A stretch of 64,000 bases of DNA, taken from the NCBI RefSeq assembly GCF_943734655.1, contig NC_071354.1:38527347-38591346 (forward strand), given 5' to 3'. Positions 42,896 to 55,559 of this stretch are shown here, piece after piece (position 1 is the first letter of the stretch; each line of letters begins with the position of its first letter). This stretch comes from Sabethes cyaneus (lineage: Eukaryota; Arthropoda; Insecta; Diptera; Culicidae). The position numbers and the translations under genes are program-made. The notes beneath the pieces were generated by a model. The model searched no databases, was not told the origin of the DNA, and saw only the letters and a program-made list of their open reading frames with translations.

Positions 42896-45800
42896 GGATG
42901 CATTATTATTGATATTTGCTGCCAACACTCTCTCTCTCTATGCGTTAGCCTCTGTGCATGATACAAGTTCACTCTTTCAAAACAGACTTATTCTAAAGTC
43001 GCTGACGTAGACTAACGTTGACCGTCATGGCAATGCTGTTCGTCTAGTTTTTGGTTATGTCAGAAATGAATCATTGAAAATAACAGCAACATTCTCGGAA
43101 TGTTATTCGCACGGCTGCTGCTACCGCCATTCTCAAATCAATTAATGGTTTAGGTTAAGTTTTGTAATAAACTGAGCTTAAAATACGACAATGATTCAAT
43201 CCGCGAGGAAAAATGCCCAATTGTACTAGAAGCCCACGACGAATTTCGTAGTCCGATGAGGTCCGACCGATAGCCATCCGCTTTGGCTTTAAATGCACTT
43301 TTTATTAAACTTTGGCGCTTATGGTGACAATACTCAGCGGCCATGAATGCTAATTGAAAACTCTAGAAAAACTTTAATCATAATTAAATTTAATAATCTC
43401 AATTTCTTGAGCGCCATTTTAGTTTAGGGGTGAAGTGGTGCCCGCTACTAACTTATTTCTCATTCTGTTTAAATTTCCAGCAGAGTAGGTATGTAAATTG
43501 ACTTTATGCTTTCATTTGCAACCATCAACGGTTTGTTTCTGAATCATTCGACGAATATCATAAGATTTTATTTGTAGATATCAAATGTCTGTGACATTTC
43601 ATCCACCTTAAACTTTATTCATTTCGCCCTCGGAATGCTTTTTATTGAAATAAGTTTCTCTCTTTGCACGAAACGGCAAAACTACGAGCCAAACTCACCT
43701 GAACATCTCTAGGGGGCCCTTCGCTCGCAAGACGATGTCTGTGCAAACTGAGCGTTATTTACATTTTATCTGCAATTTAAAATTCATTTAAAAAAGATTG
43801 CATTTACGTGTTTGTACAAACACCGACCACCACCTTTGGCACGCCTTACCGTTGTTGTTGTTGGTCCAGACAGGCTCCGCTGATCACCAGTGCGCCTCTT
43901 AGCTTTGATTCCCGGTCGCAGCGGGCAGGAGAGAGAGAGAGAAAGAAAGCGGAAATGAATGTTGCGGAAGAGCAAGCAAAAAGTGGAATGAAATTAGGAC
44001 AACGGTCCGTGTTACGATCGGACAAGTAGCAACGAAATATAAAAATAAACGGAAGAAAGTCTCTCAACAGCATCTCGATTTCTGCCTCCCGCAGAGTATT
44101 GTGCACAAAAAAAATAAATAAACGGTGAAATAGTAAATAAAGCTTAGCGAGCTCCCGCATAACAGCTCTTGAGTGAGGAACGTTGGTGGATAGCGCAATG
44201 CAAGGCTAGATCACTCGGACCCTTGAAACCAAGTTGACGAGTTCAACTCCCCTGTACAGTGGTTTGTGCACGACATGGTGACGGTGACGGTGCCGGTGAC
44301 AGGCGGCAATGGAGCAAGGTCGCAGCGAGATTCCTCCGGATGGAATGTTTTTATTTCAGTTCCCTCCGGAACAGAGAATGATGAAATTTTTGTGCCCTTT
44401 TGCCCGAGCTGCCGGGCTGCCAGGGAATAAACTGCAGGAATTTGGTTTGTCATTCAAATGCAATTCCAGATGCCATCGTTCGGGAGATGTTCGAGGATAG
44501 ACGACCGAATGCCCGTTTTTCATTCGTCTTTTTAATGGCGCTCCGGTTTTTTTTTCGGCTGACGTATTGGAAGGAAAAATATATCGACTTCCATCAGTCA
44601 GTGTGAGCGCTAGCTAGTCGCTAGTCGATTGGTTCAAATTAAATCAACTTTCTAGCGTGCATGCAGCTCACGTGTTTGTCTGCAGACATGGATGCTGCCC
44701 GAAGAAGGATTCGATGCAATGGCAAACTCTATTGTATTTTTTAGTATATCATTCTAATGGTTTTTTTCAGTTTGCATGAAGTGAGTTGAATCATAAAACC
44801 AATCGCGGACAATTTATTTGATTACCATTGACATAAAATTTTCCTAGCCAATTAAAAATACTGCCATCAATCTGGTTTTGCAATTAACTCCTCGTGACAG
44901 ACGTGATGCCTTGTTAAATTGCACAAAACTGAAATAGTTTATCATATCTAATTTTCGCATGTTATGTTCAAATGTGCAGTTTCTGCGAAACTATTTGGAC
45001 AATTTCAAAGCGTTTATTAACGAAGCAGCTGATTATTACCCATGTACGACGTAGAATGTTCTCTCTGTTTGCCACATTGTACATGTTTTGCATCCCACAA
45101 ATGTTTTATTGTCAGCCGACCGAATGTAATTTGGTGTACCACCCACAACTTCTGATACGTTTTTCTGCAAAACAAAGTTAAACAAAAAAGAAGCCAGATA
45201 ATGTATTTCCGCCCGAGGAAACCAAACCGCGTGTGAACCGCAAATGTCATTCCGAGTGACATCTTTCTTCGCACTCCGAAGTGTCACTGGTTTAATTTTC
45301 CTTTGTTTTCACACGTTTCGTTTTTGCCCTCTTGCTCAAAAACCCTTCTTGAGCTGCGCAGCTCACCGCGAAACCCGAAACGAGTAGTCATAAATTTCCG
45401 CTTTCCATGTTGTTCACTCACATGCCATCCGACCAACCGACTGTACACTTTGGTGCTCTGGATGAGGGTAATCGTATGTCGTGTAACGGTACAAGCAGAA
45501 TCTACATAACCTGCATCCCGAGGCGTTTTGTCCCACTCTGATACTGGTAGTACTGGGAAAAGCTTCGTCCTGCACATGGGGGAAAATTGAGGTAAAATTA
45601 ACGTTTCGTTTTCATAGTTTATTATTTCTTCTTAAAAGCGCAATCTAAACATTGTAAATTACGGAATAATGAGTTGCATAATAGGAGAAATGGACCCTTC
45701 CGGCAGGATTTTTTCCTGATTTGCACCACCAATTAGATGAATATTAACTTGCAACATATGTTTGATGTTGTCCATTTTTTGTTCGATTAGGATGCAGTGT

Positions 45801-46054
45801 GCACGGTTACGGCTGCAACGTAACAACGTTACTTAGCGAGTATATTTACTGCAATTTCATGCCTTGCTACTAGACTTTGAGCTAAGAGCCAAAAATAATA
45901 CTTCTGATGTTGAATGTCACTTCTAACGAAATCTACAAGCCCTAAAGCGAAGAAACCTACCCATTTCTAGATGCCTCCTTTGGATGCCTTTAAATTTGTC
46001 GCTAAATGCTACACGTTTTTTTCTATATGAAATTTAAACTAATTCTTCTGAACT
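42896..46054. other. Mostly unique sequence, no gene identified
   Basis: Frames at 43808-44029, 44211-44606, 44972-45287 and 45284-45577 were examined and show no domain. A GC-balanced stretch at 43800-44500 (agagagagagagaaagaaag at about 43930) could be an untranslated exon or regulatory DNA, but nothing shows it. Confidence 0.4.
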
Positions 46055-46660
46055 TTGCTTATTTTGGAAACAAAATTATTTGTAACCCACCATTCTGGTA
46101 CATCGTTACGTGTAAGTTGGCCAATTATACTTGTAGCTTTGTCCCCGTTGACAAATAAAACGGATGTACCTCAAGGCAGTAAGTTGGGATCACAGTTGTT
46201 TATTTCATTTTTCAACGACGTTGCCTCTGCTCTTGGGACTGGATGCAGACTGGTATATGCTGACGATTCGTTACATCGAGGATTGTCGTCGTCTTCAGAC
46301 ACTTTTGGATACATTTGGGAACTACTATTCTGTGTCGACTGCTGCATTTGTCTGGTGTAAACTGCACTACTTGACTATTACCATTCCCAAATGTGAGGTA
46401 ATTAACATTTCACCGTATTAAATTGCCAATTGAAATTGACTATAGAATTGCAAGCTAGCCATTGAAAGCGGATTGATTATGTCAACGATCTTCGAATTGG
46501 CCGAATTCTTGACCAGAAAATGGCGTTTGATTGTCACCGTGCAATAATAATCTCAAATGTAACCCGCCAACTGGGATTTATTGCTAAACTAACAGGAGAC
46601 TTTCCGGACCACATTGTGTCAATTGCGCACTAGTTCGTCCATTTCTTAAAAACGCATATG
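46055..46660 (+). pseudogene. Jockey-like RT fragment
   Basis: Reads 'SGTSLRVSWPIILVALSPLT', then 'TDVPQGSKLGSQLFISFFND' (family form GVPQGSxLGP) and 'GTGCRLVYADDSLHRG'. YADD is present but the frame shifts just after it; 'WCKLHYLTITIPKCEVINIS' follows in another frame, then remnants of 'VNDLGVILDQKMTFDCHR'. A similar element is at 38249-40654 in the opposite orientation. Confidence 0.75.
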
Positions 46661-46699
46661 TAATATGGAAGTTTGTCGTAAGGCAAATAAATTCAATAG

Positions 46700-47785
46700 A
46701 AATTTTAATTTATATAAATTAAACGCGTATAATTATTCCCCATCACGTATATCGCCTCAAAAATAGTACGGATATGTCAATTTTGCGCATGAAATACAGC
46801 TCATTAGCATGCATATCTGTAGGTAAGGCTGATTTTTTACTTTTATATAGAGTAGGGCGGGGCATAATTGCGATGTTTGAAGTTGCCATCAATTTTCGTG
46901 AGATATAAAGAAGCACAACAATAAAATATATTTTATATTGATGCAGTAAATCAATGTCTTCACATTCAACTTTAAATTATCTGGAATAATAGTGTTATTC
47001 AAAATAAATTCTTCATTTTTCTGACCAAGTGCCGATTCGCCCTTTTACCCCACTAGCGGGGTAAAAGTGCGAAGCTCGAATCCATGAAATTAGCACAGCA
47101 GTAGCTAACAAAACCATATTATCTTCAGTCTACGGTATGTTTCGGTACGGAATATTCTCAATTTGCACCTTTCCTATTTTATATTGCAGCCTCCATCAGA
47201 ACGAAACTTTATCAAACGTTTGTTTTGTTAAAAGTAGTGCTTTTGTTTCATCAGCGGAAAGACATTGTTTTCCTTCGGCCAACATCTGTAGAGCACACAG
47301 TTTTCTGCCGATCTTCCATTTCTAGTATCTGTAATATAGTGCCTAAAACTGTATGTAAATAGCTATCCATTTTTGCCCCGTCCGTGAATCGCACTTTTAC
47401 CCCGTCCGTTCATCGCACTTTTGCCCCGCTAGACGCTTGGCGGGGTTTGTTTAAATTATGAAAAGGCGAAATATATTTTGTAAATTCTTTTCACTGTATT
47501 TTGAAACAGATGTGTGAGTGATGTAATTTTCAACAAGTAATATCCTCCTGTTGATATCGTATTTGCCGTATAACGAAAAATGACATCAAAACCGTCCTAA
47601 AATAACATTTGCATACAACTCAGCAATTATGCTTCGTAAACAACCAAAGTTTACGTTAGATTTAAGCTGTCAAAGTAGCCATCCATCCATGCCTATGTAG
47701 TCAATTTACTCGGAATTTGCACCGATAAATCATTGAATCGCACTTTTATCCCTCCTTACTCTACATACAGCAATCCTAGCTGGGG
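46700..47785 (-). mobile_element. Second copy of the CCCAGCTAGCA MITE, interrupted
   Basis: About 46700-46849 matches the reverse of 18990-19140 ('atatcgcctcaaaaatagta', 'tgcgcatgaaatac'). After the nested element at 46850-47761, the end 'tcctagctgggg' and TA (47786-47787) follow. The other terminus is missing. On its right it abuts an RTE-like C-terminal fragment. Confidence 0.75.
46850..47761. mobile_element. 912-bp TA-flanked element with repeated 'ggggtaaaagtgcga' motifs
   Basis: The ends are GAGTAGGGCGGGGCATAATT and, reversed, GAGTAAGGAGGGATAAAAGT, both followed by a GCGAT, with TA at 46848-46849 and 47762-47763. Inside, the word 'gggtaaaagtgcga' or its complement recurs at about 47030-47075 and 47380-47450, in direct and inverted orientation. 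Subterminal arrays like this often bind transposase. No transposase frame is visible. Confidence 0.75.
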
Positions 47786-47787
47786 TA

Positions 47788-48180
47788 TAGCTCGTTATGG
47801 ACTACAAACCGTGACGTTGCTCACGGAGGACATCCACGCCCTTGCCGTGTTTGAGAGGAAGGTGCTGCGGATGATATTTGGCAGAGTACAAACTATAAGT
47901 GACGGAGAGTGGCGGGGGCGTATAAATCACGAACTGCAGGTGCAGGTACTACTTAGAGAGTTTCCCATCGTACATCCGGCGAAAATCGGTTGGTTACGGT
48001 GAGCCGCACAACGAAGTAGGGATACCGGACGCCAATGCGGCGAAAACGGTTCTCTTCAACAACTCCATCGACACCAGGAACAGAGGAGCTCAACGTGCAA
48101 CGTCCAGGTCGAAAACGTTTTGCAACTTCTAAAACCCCTGGGATGTTAACGACGAGTGGCCCAAGGTCAAGTTCGTGACC
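47788..48180 (+). pseudogene. RTE-like C-terminal fragment
   Basis: Reads 'VTLLTEDIHALAVFERKVLR' and 'GEWRGRINHELQVQVLLREF', then 'PIVHPAKIGWLR', followed by a stop. Further C-terminal remnants lie in other frames. It corresponds to the last third of the RTE-like polyprotein. Its left boundary is a MITE end and its right boundary a SINE. Confidence 0.8.
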
Positions 48181-48181
48181 G

Positions 48182-48268
48182 ATTATTAGAATACAGGACA
48201 ATTACGGAGCTTATTATACTGACTTTTACAGCACCACCCAGCCGAGATTCGCACATACGACGACTTGA
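48182..48268 (-). repeat. tRNA-derived SINE, family S, partial
   Basis: On the minus strand 'aagtcgtcgtatgtgcgaat' and 'ccgtaattgtcctgtattct' match the family S body. The B-box is slightly mutated (gtgcgaatct). Both ends are truncated. Confidence 0.65.
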
Positions 48269-48860
48269 AATTGGACTTTAAATCGGAGCTAAAATTGGAG
48301 TTAAGTTAGGCTTGAAACTGGCTTTAAAATGGGACATTTCATTGAACTTAAAAATTGAATTGAAATTGAACTTGGAATTGGACTAAACATGGTGAATGAA
48401 ACTGAAATTAAATTGAACGTTGAATTGGATTTAAAATTGGACCACTATTAAATTGGGATTTTAAATCGCATGTAAAATTGGAAATAAATCAGACTTAAAT
48501 TAAAATGGGACATCAAATTATAATTGAAATTGGACTCCAATTGGATTTGAAACTGTGCTTGAAATAGAACTTGCAATAAGGCCGGAAGACGAAGATTTAA
48601 TTGGAATTAAAATGGAATATAATGGACATGAAATTCGACAAAGAATTGAACTCAAATACTTGGAATGGAGCATGTGGTTGGTCATGAAATTGGACTTGAA
48701 AACATTATTTTTTTATTATAGACGTTTTAGTTTGTTATTTGGGTCTTGGTAAACTCTATGTGAAAATGGACCTAAATTGGGCTTGTGACTGGATCTATTT
48801 TCACGCAACTAATTTACTGACCGCAAAAATACTGGGCTACTGCTAGACAATCCGGACATC
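48269..48860 (+). repeat. 12-bp minisatellite, copy 2, with shared flank
   Basis: Units of TTGAAATTGGAC run from 48269 to about 48785, then 'cacgcaactaatttactgac' and 'gcaaaaatactgggct' repeat the flank seen after copy 1 at about 32400. The 65-codon frame at 48555-48752 is an artefact. Confidence 0.8.
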
Positions 48861-48970
48861 CCGGTTATATTTTCAGACTAATTCCTGAGAAGAGGGGCAA
48901 GTGCCCCAATGTGCCGCAGCCTGGCAACAGTCAGTGTGTGTATTATGTTTGCAATAAACGCCGCAAATAA

Positions 48971-50312
48971 TCTATACCTATAAAAAAGGATTTCTGTCTG
49001 TCTGTCTGTCTTTCCCTATGTTCCTTATAGAATCGAAAACTACTGAACCGATCGGCGTGAAAATTTGCATGTAGAGGTTTTTGGTGCTAGGGAAGGTTCT
49101 CTCGATGCCAAAAGACCCCTCCCTCCACTAAGAGGGGGGGTTCTCATACCAATCTATGCCTATAAAAATGGATTTCTGTCTGTCTGCCGGTATGTTCCTT
49201 ATAGAATCGAAAGCTACTGAACCGATCGGCGTGAAAATTTGCATGTAGAGGTTTTTGAGGCCAGGGAAGGTTCTTATGATGGTTAGAGACCCCTCCCCCC
49301 ACTAAGAGGGGGGCTTCCATACAAATCTATACCTATAAAAACGGATTTCTGTATGTCTGCCCGTATGTTCCTTATAGAATCGAAAACTACTGAACCGATC
49401 GGCGTGAAAATTTGCATATAGGGGTTTTTGGGGCCAGGGAAGGTTCTAATGATGGTTAGAGACCCCTCCCCCCACTAAGAGGGCGGCTCCCATACAAATG
49501 AAACACAAATTTCTGCATAACGCGAGAACTAATCAAGCGAATGGAACTAAATTTTACATGTGGGTGTTTTTGGAGACAAGAATTTTTTCTATGGTGAATT
49601 AGGACCCCTCTCCACTTTAGGAGAAGGGGGGGGGGGCTCCCATACAAATGAAATACAAATTTCCTCATAACTCCAGAACTAATCAAGCAAATGGAACCAT
49701 ATTTGGCATGTGGGTGTTTTTGGAGACAAGAATTTTTTCTATGGTAAATTGAAACCTCTCCCAACTTTAGGAGGGGGGGGGCTCCTACACAAATGAAATA
49801 CAAATTTCCTCATAACTCGAGAACTAATTAATCAAATGGAACCATATTTGGCATGTGGGTGTTTTTGGAGGCATGGCTTTTTCTATGATGAATTAGGACC
49901 CCTTACCTTTTTAGGAGGGGGCTTCCATACAAAAGAAAAATTAATTTCCGCTTAACTCCAGAACTAATCAAGCGAATGGAACCAAATTTAGCATGTGGGT
50001 GTTTTTGTAGGCAATTTTTTTTCTATGGTGAATTGAGATTTCTCCCCTCTATAGGAGGGGAATAATGACCCCTCTCCGTTTTAAGAAGGGGGGAGGGGCT
50101 TCCACACAAATGAAATACAAATTTTCTCATAATTCTAGAAGTTGGGGGAGTTGTTTTCTACTTTACTGTGAGGAAAATTTGTATATTAAAACACCCATAA
50201 CTCCTCAGAAACTTGCAAAACTCGAGATTGTGGCAAAGGTCATCCGAGATTCACGATTTATGTACAACACAGTTTAATTTGTGGCAATACGAAGTTTGTC
50301 GGGTCAGCTAGT
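48971..50312 (-). repeat. Interspersed repeat, family 1, copy D, with triplicated tail
   Basis: The minus-strand 5-prime end is at 50312 (ACTAGCTGACCCGACAAACT). The ~175-bp terminal module ('accgatcggcgtgaaaattt', 'ggatttctgtctgtctg') occurs three times in tandem, beginning near 48971, 49151 and 49324. Five subrepeats of 110-130 bp follow (49500-50110). The 115-codon minus-strand frame at 49456-49803 is a translation of these subrepeats. Confidence 0.82.
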
Positions 50313-50342
50313 CTACACATATAATTCCGCAATATTCAAAGA

Positions 50343-52490
50343 AGTCCAAGTAAAAGTCAAATGTCAAAGTCCAAGTCCAAGTCCAAGTCCAAGTCCAAGT
50401 CCAAGTCCAAGTCCAAGTCCAAGTCCAAGTCCAAGTCCAAGTCCAAGTCCAAGTCCAAGTCCAAGTCCAAGTCCAAGTCCATGTCCAAGTCCAAGTCCAA
50501 GTCCAAGTCCAAGTCCAAGTCCAAGTCCAAGTCCAAGTCCAAGTCCAAGTCCAAGTCCAAGTCCAAGTCCAAGTCCAAGTCCAAGTCCAAGTCCAAGTCC
50601 AAGTCCAAGTCCAAGTCCAAGTGCAAGTTCAAGTTCAAGTTCAAGTCCAAGTCCAAGTCCAAGTCCAAGTCCAATTCCAAGTCCAAGTCCAAGTCCAAGT
50701 CCAATTCCAAGTCCAAGTCCAAGTCCAATTCCAAGTCCAAGTCCAAGTCCAATTCCAAGTTCAAGTTCAAGTTCATTCTAAATCTAATTCCCGTTCAAAA
50801 TCCAAGTACTGTCCTTAATCCAAGTCCCGCGGCAAACCCAAGTTCTGTGCCAAATCCAAGTCTCACTCCAAATCCATGCCACGTTCCAAATCCAAGTCCC
50901 GTTTCAAATTCAAGTTTCGTGGCAGATCCATGTCCCGTGGCAAATCTAATTCCTGTGCTAAATCCAAGTCCAAGTCCAAGTCCAAGTCCAAGTAGTCCAA
51001 GCCTAAGTCCCGTTCCAAACCCAAGTTCCGAGCCACATCCATGTCACGACCCAAATTCAATTCCCGTTTCAAAACCAAGTCCCGCTCCAAATCTAAGTTT
51101 TGTGGCAAATCCAAGTCTCGTGGCAAATCTAATTCCTAAGTCCCACCCAAGTCCAAGTCCAAGTACAAGTCCAAGTCCAAGTCCAAGTCCAAGTCCAAGT
51201 CCAAGTCCAAGTCCAAGTCCAAGTCCAAGTCCAAGTCCAAGTCCAAGTCCAAGTCCAAGTCCAAGTCCAAGTCCAAGTCCAAGTCCAAGTCCAAGTCCAA
51301 GTCCAAGTCCAAGTCCAAGTCCAAGTCCAAGTCCAAGTCCAAGTCCAAGTCCAAGTCCAAGTCCAAGTCCAAGTCCAAGTCCAAGTCCAAGTCCAAGTCC
51401 AAGTCCAAGTCCAAGTCCAAGTCCAAGTCCAAGTCCAAGTCCAAGTCCAAGTCCAAGTCCAAGTCCAAGTCCAAGTCCAAGTCCAAGTCCAAGTCCAAGT
51501 CCAAGTCCAAGTCCAAGTCCAAGTCCAAGTCCAAGTCCAAGTCCAAGTCCAAGTCCAAGTCCAAGTCCAAGTTCAAGTTCAAGTGGTCCAAGCCCATGTC
51601 CCGTTCCAAATCCAAGTCCCGTGGCAAACTTAAGTCCTCTGCCAAATCCAAGTTCCGTCCCTTCCGTGCCGAATCTATGTCACGTTCCAAATCCAAGTCC
51701 CGTTTTAAATCCAAGTCCCGTTCCGAATCCGAGACCCAATCCAAATCCAAGTCCCGTCCCAAATCCAAGCCCAGGGCCAAACCCAAATCCTGTCAAATCC
51801 AAGTCTCGTTTCAAATTCAAGTCCAGTGCTTTCGTGCCAAATCGAAGTCCCGTGGCAAATCTAATTCCTATGCCAAATGCAAGTACCGTGCCAAATCCAT
51901 GTAATATTCATAATTCAATTCCCTCATCAAATCCAAGTCCTCTGGCAAATCCAAGTTCCTTGACAAATCTAATTCCTAAGTCTCACTTCAAATCCAATTC
52001 CCGTTCCAAATTCACGTCCCATTCCAAATCCAATTCCCGTTCAAAATCCAAGTACCGTCCTTAATCCAAGTCCCGTGGCAAACCCAAGTCCTGTGCCAAA
52101 TCCAAGTTCCGTGCCAAATCCATGTAATATTCATAATTCAATTCCCTCATCAAATCCAAGTCCTCTGGCAAATCCAAGTTCCGTGACAAATCCGTGTAAC
52201 GTTCCAAATCCAAGTCTCGCTCCAAATTCATGTCCCGTTCCACATCCAAGTCCCGTTTCAAATTCAAGTTTCGTGGCAAAGCCATGTCCCGTGACAAATC
52301 TAATTCCTATGCCAAATCCATGTCAAGTTCTAAATTCAAGTGCTATCTCAAATCCAAATCCCGTGGTAAATCCAATTTTCGTGCCAAATTCGTGTAACGT
52401 CCCGAATTTAAGTCCCGCGGCAAATCCAAGTCTCGTTCTGCAGCCAAGTCTCATTTCAAGTCCAGGTCTAGTTTCGAGTACCCAAGCCCT
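50343..52490 (+). repeat. CCAAGT hexamer array grading into an 18-mer array
   Basis: Two near-pure (CCAAGT)n runs (about 50365-50760 and 51146-51580) are joined and followed by degenerate 18-mers, consensus AAATCCAAGTCCCGTGCC. Higher-order duplication is visible: a ~70-bp block with 'ccatgtaatattcataattc' occurs at about 51892 and again near 52113, 221 bp apart. The repeat lacks stop codons in several frames, giving long frames (567 codons on the plus strand, Ser/Lys then Ser/Pro; Leu/Asp on the minus strand). These are not genes. Confidence 0.93.
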
Positions 52491-55400
52491 AATTACTTCT
52501 ACTATAGGGGTAGGGTCTACCGAAAGTTATGGATGTAAAATGGAAATTTATAAATTTAATACTTTTATGAATTTTTAAAAATAACTGTAATTCTTATAAA
52601 TGCAAATACATACATGTAATTCTTATGAAACGTTTTCAATTGCAAACCGAGATTCATATTTAAGTTTTCTTAAGCGCTTTATCAGATTTTACTTATTATT
52701 AAAACATGACTTGAAGTGGTGATTAGTTGGTTTTATGCAAAACATCACGAACAAAATATTGGCAGGAACGAATGGATCAACAGAGATGGGACGCAACTTT
52801 TGACGCAAACAGTAAATTCATGACGTATGTTTGAATTTTGACAAAGAATGATTGGGACGTGCTATGTGTTATAAATAATAGAAATGGCATCTACATCACG
52901 TACATTAAAATCAAAACAAAATTAGCACGAATATAAATTTCCCCTTCTCACTTGTATCGTGATTTGATTGTTATACATAATAGTCTAGCAGTTTCATTAT
53001 GCGTAATCCAAATTAAAGGTTTTATTTTAGAAATTTTTATTACTGTCTATTTTTCCTGCCAACTAGCCAAGTTCAACGATAGTCGATGGCAATCCAATCA
53101 AAGTGAAAATTAGATTAGAATTTTACACGACAGAAGTGGAACGTGTAAATTAATCATTCAGCCGATAGCACACCGATAGGTTCAAACGCGCGAACGGAAT
53201 CCAAACCAAACAGGGCGCAATCGGATCGTGATAAATTTGCTAAACGAGAAAAAATGCAGTCCCTCACAACCGGGAAATAATCGAATTGCGATCATGAGTT
53301 GAACACAGTGGTGGTGGGGAGAAAAAACGCGCGTACCTACCGGAACATCAGTACCACCTTATTGAAAGCTATTAAAATACGATTTCCCGTCTACATGATT
53401 AATGAAACATTGGACTGCGTTGTAATGAAACCGTCCTGCGCGGAAGGACCCATCAGCAATCGTAGGTACGTTGCAAATTTCAGAAGACAGTTAAAAAATT
53501 CAACGCATATCGCTGTGAGCAATTTAATTCGACTCACTGCTGCTGCATTGCCAATTCGTTTGAATGGCACCCGGTGGAACCCCGAGCGACCTGAAGCGAT
53601 TGGGCTTTCATTCATTCACCTATTTCCAGCGCATTATTGAGCACATATCGCACAGCTGGTGCTCTCATATTTTAAACCTGTTTCGCATTAAATTATTACT
53701 CGTTTCACCCGGCGTACATATCAAAGACAGGTCCGAAAGAAATACGTAAATGGGCATCCGATGGAATTTGGGTGCACAGCGATCGAATCGTTTACAATCC
53801 TTTGAGGATACATGAATTAATATTGAAATGAATTGAAGAGTGAATAGTTTATGTTTCTTTTCTGACATTTTATGTTCTTTTTTTTGGAAATTTGAACGAC
53901 CAAGTTGTTTGTAGAATGTACTCTGCTCTAATAAATGACTCACGTTGGATGATTCACGGGTAGGGTACAATTCATATCTGAATTATTTTACTCGTCCTTG
54001 GTAATATTTCTCCATCACAAAATTGTTCAATGGTGCAATTTCGTTCGGAGTTTTTCCATTACTTAGCTATGGGTTGTAAAAAATAAGTCATAAACGACCG
54101 AAATTGGTGTGTACTTTCACCCTTACTTTTCTTCCGTTTGATAGGCATGCCGCCATTTACGGTAAATTTTCATCTCGACTGCGACTGATTTCGACTGATT
54201 CTACTGATAGTCTGTGTTCAGGCCACGGCACCGAACAGAAATGTACGCTGGAATAGTAGGTACGATGACTTGAGTTCACTCCACTAGAACAGGTGATGCT
54301 GCACAGCATCACAACTAGGATGATATGCCCCGAGGGCGCCGACATTTTATGCTTCGAAATGGAAAGAACCAATTCAGGCCAATGATGACTTCAAATCTTA
54401 CGCTTGGTTGAAGCTCGTCAAACAAATATCTGCGACAGGATTGCCGATTGCCGCTCCAGGGTAGAGAAAAGCGGATGTCACAACGTAATAAAGCATGAGA
54501 AAGAAAATCATATCTTTCGTGATCATGATAAATGCTTCCAATTCTATGCCTGGTAAAAAAGTACCGTGTCTGTTTCATGAGAAAATCTAATCGGAATGCT
54601 ATTCGGCACGTTTCATGACACCGATGTTCGTTTTGAAAAATGGCAATTTACGTTAACACTAAAGTTGCAATAGATTCGGAAAAATGCGAACAAGTAATAG
54701 AATCTTTCAAAATCAAGCAGCTCGTGAAAGTTTGGTAAAACGGCGTGTCGCCGTTTCATATTTTCAGCAAAATCACCTGTTGTAAGTAAAGTTAACCAAA
54801 TTATATTGAACTGTTCCGTTGTCACCGTATGCCGAAAAAATTTTATTCAAAACCCTTCTAATGCTAAAACGCGCTACCGCACGTACTAAACGAGGAGGCT
54901 GACACACATTCACCTCTCTATAGGGTAACATTTTCCAATCAACTTTAACCTTTGATACGTGTGTTACACTATGAAGAAGGCAAGGTTACAGCACCTGTCA
55001 GTAAGGACACAAGCAGGCAATTTCCATGCGTCGCTAAATGGGTTTTGCGAAAAGCTAAAAATGAATTCTGCCCCTGTTGTAAAGGAAAATCGCATGCAGC
55101 TTCAAAATTGGATGTCACCCAACCGAACAGGTTCCCCGACAATAGGTACACATAGGTACGTAGCTTCCTTTTTTGCTCTCACCCTATACATCGCACTGGA
55201 GTGTAGGTACGGATGGGGTATTTGCTACTGTTGCTGGTGGTGAAGTAAAATTTCAGCTTGATTTTTTTTGCTTTCACGTGCGTGGTTTGGTGATCTTCAA
55301 TGCCTTCAAACTTATTGAAAATGGCAGTTAATAGAAATACTTTCCTCCCTACAATAATGGCAGGAAATTATTTTCATTAACTGCCTTTCGCGGTAGCATT

Positions 55401-55550
55401 TCTCTGGCCTATTCAAATCGAACATTTCGGTTAACTCAGTTTTTGCTAGATTTTTCAATTAAAATGCATGTTTTAAAACAAACACCTTGAAGATGAACAT
55501 CACAAACAAAATAGAATTTTTCATCAATTTTAGAACAATTACATTAAATT
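52491..55550. other. Spacer, no gene identified
   Basis: AT-rich sequence. Frames at 53299-53640, 53665-53970 and 54952-55243 have no recognisable domain. No strong repeat is visible. Confidence 0.4.
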
Positions 55551-55559
55551 TTTCTAATA

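Noticed and set aside
43808..44029. 73-codon frame with a Glu/Lys-rich tail
   Set aside because: The charged part comes from a GA-rich simple repeat; no start context, splice sites or homology recognised.
50281..52064. 567-codon Ser-Lys/Ser-Pro protein resembling an SR or RS-domain protein
   Set aside because: The frame is a hexamer and 18-mer tandem repeat, is open in several frames and on both strands, and has no non-repeat domain.
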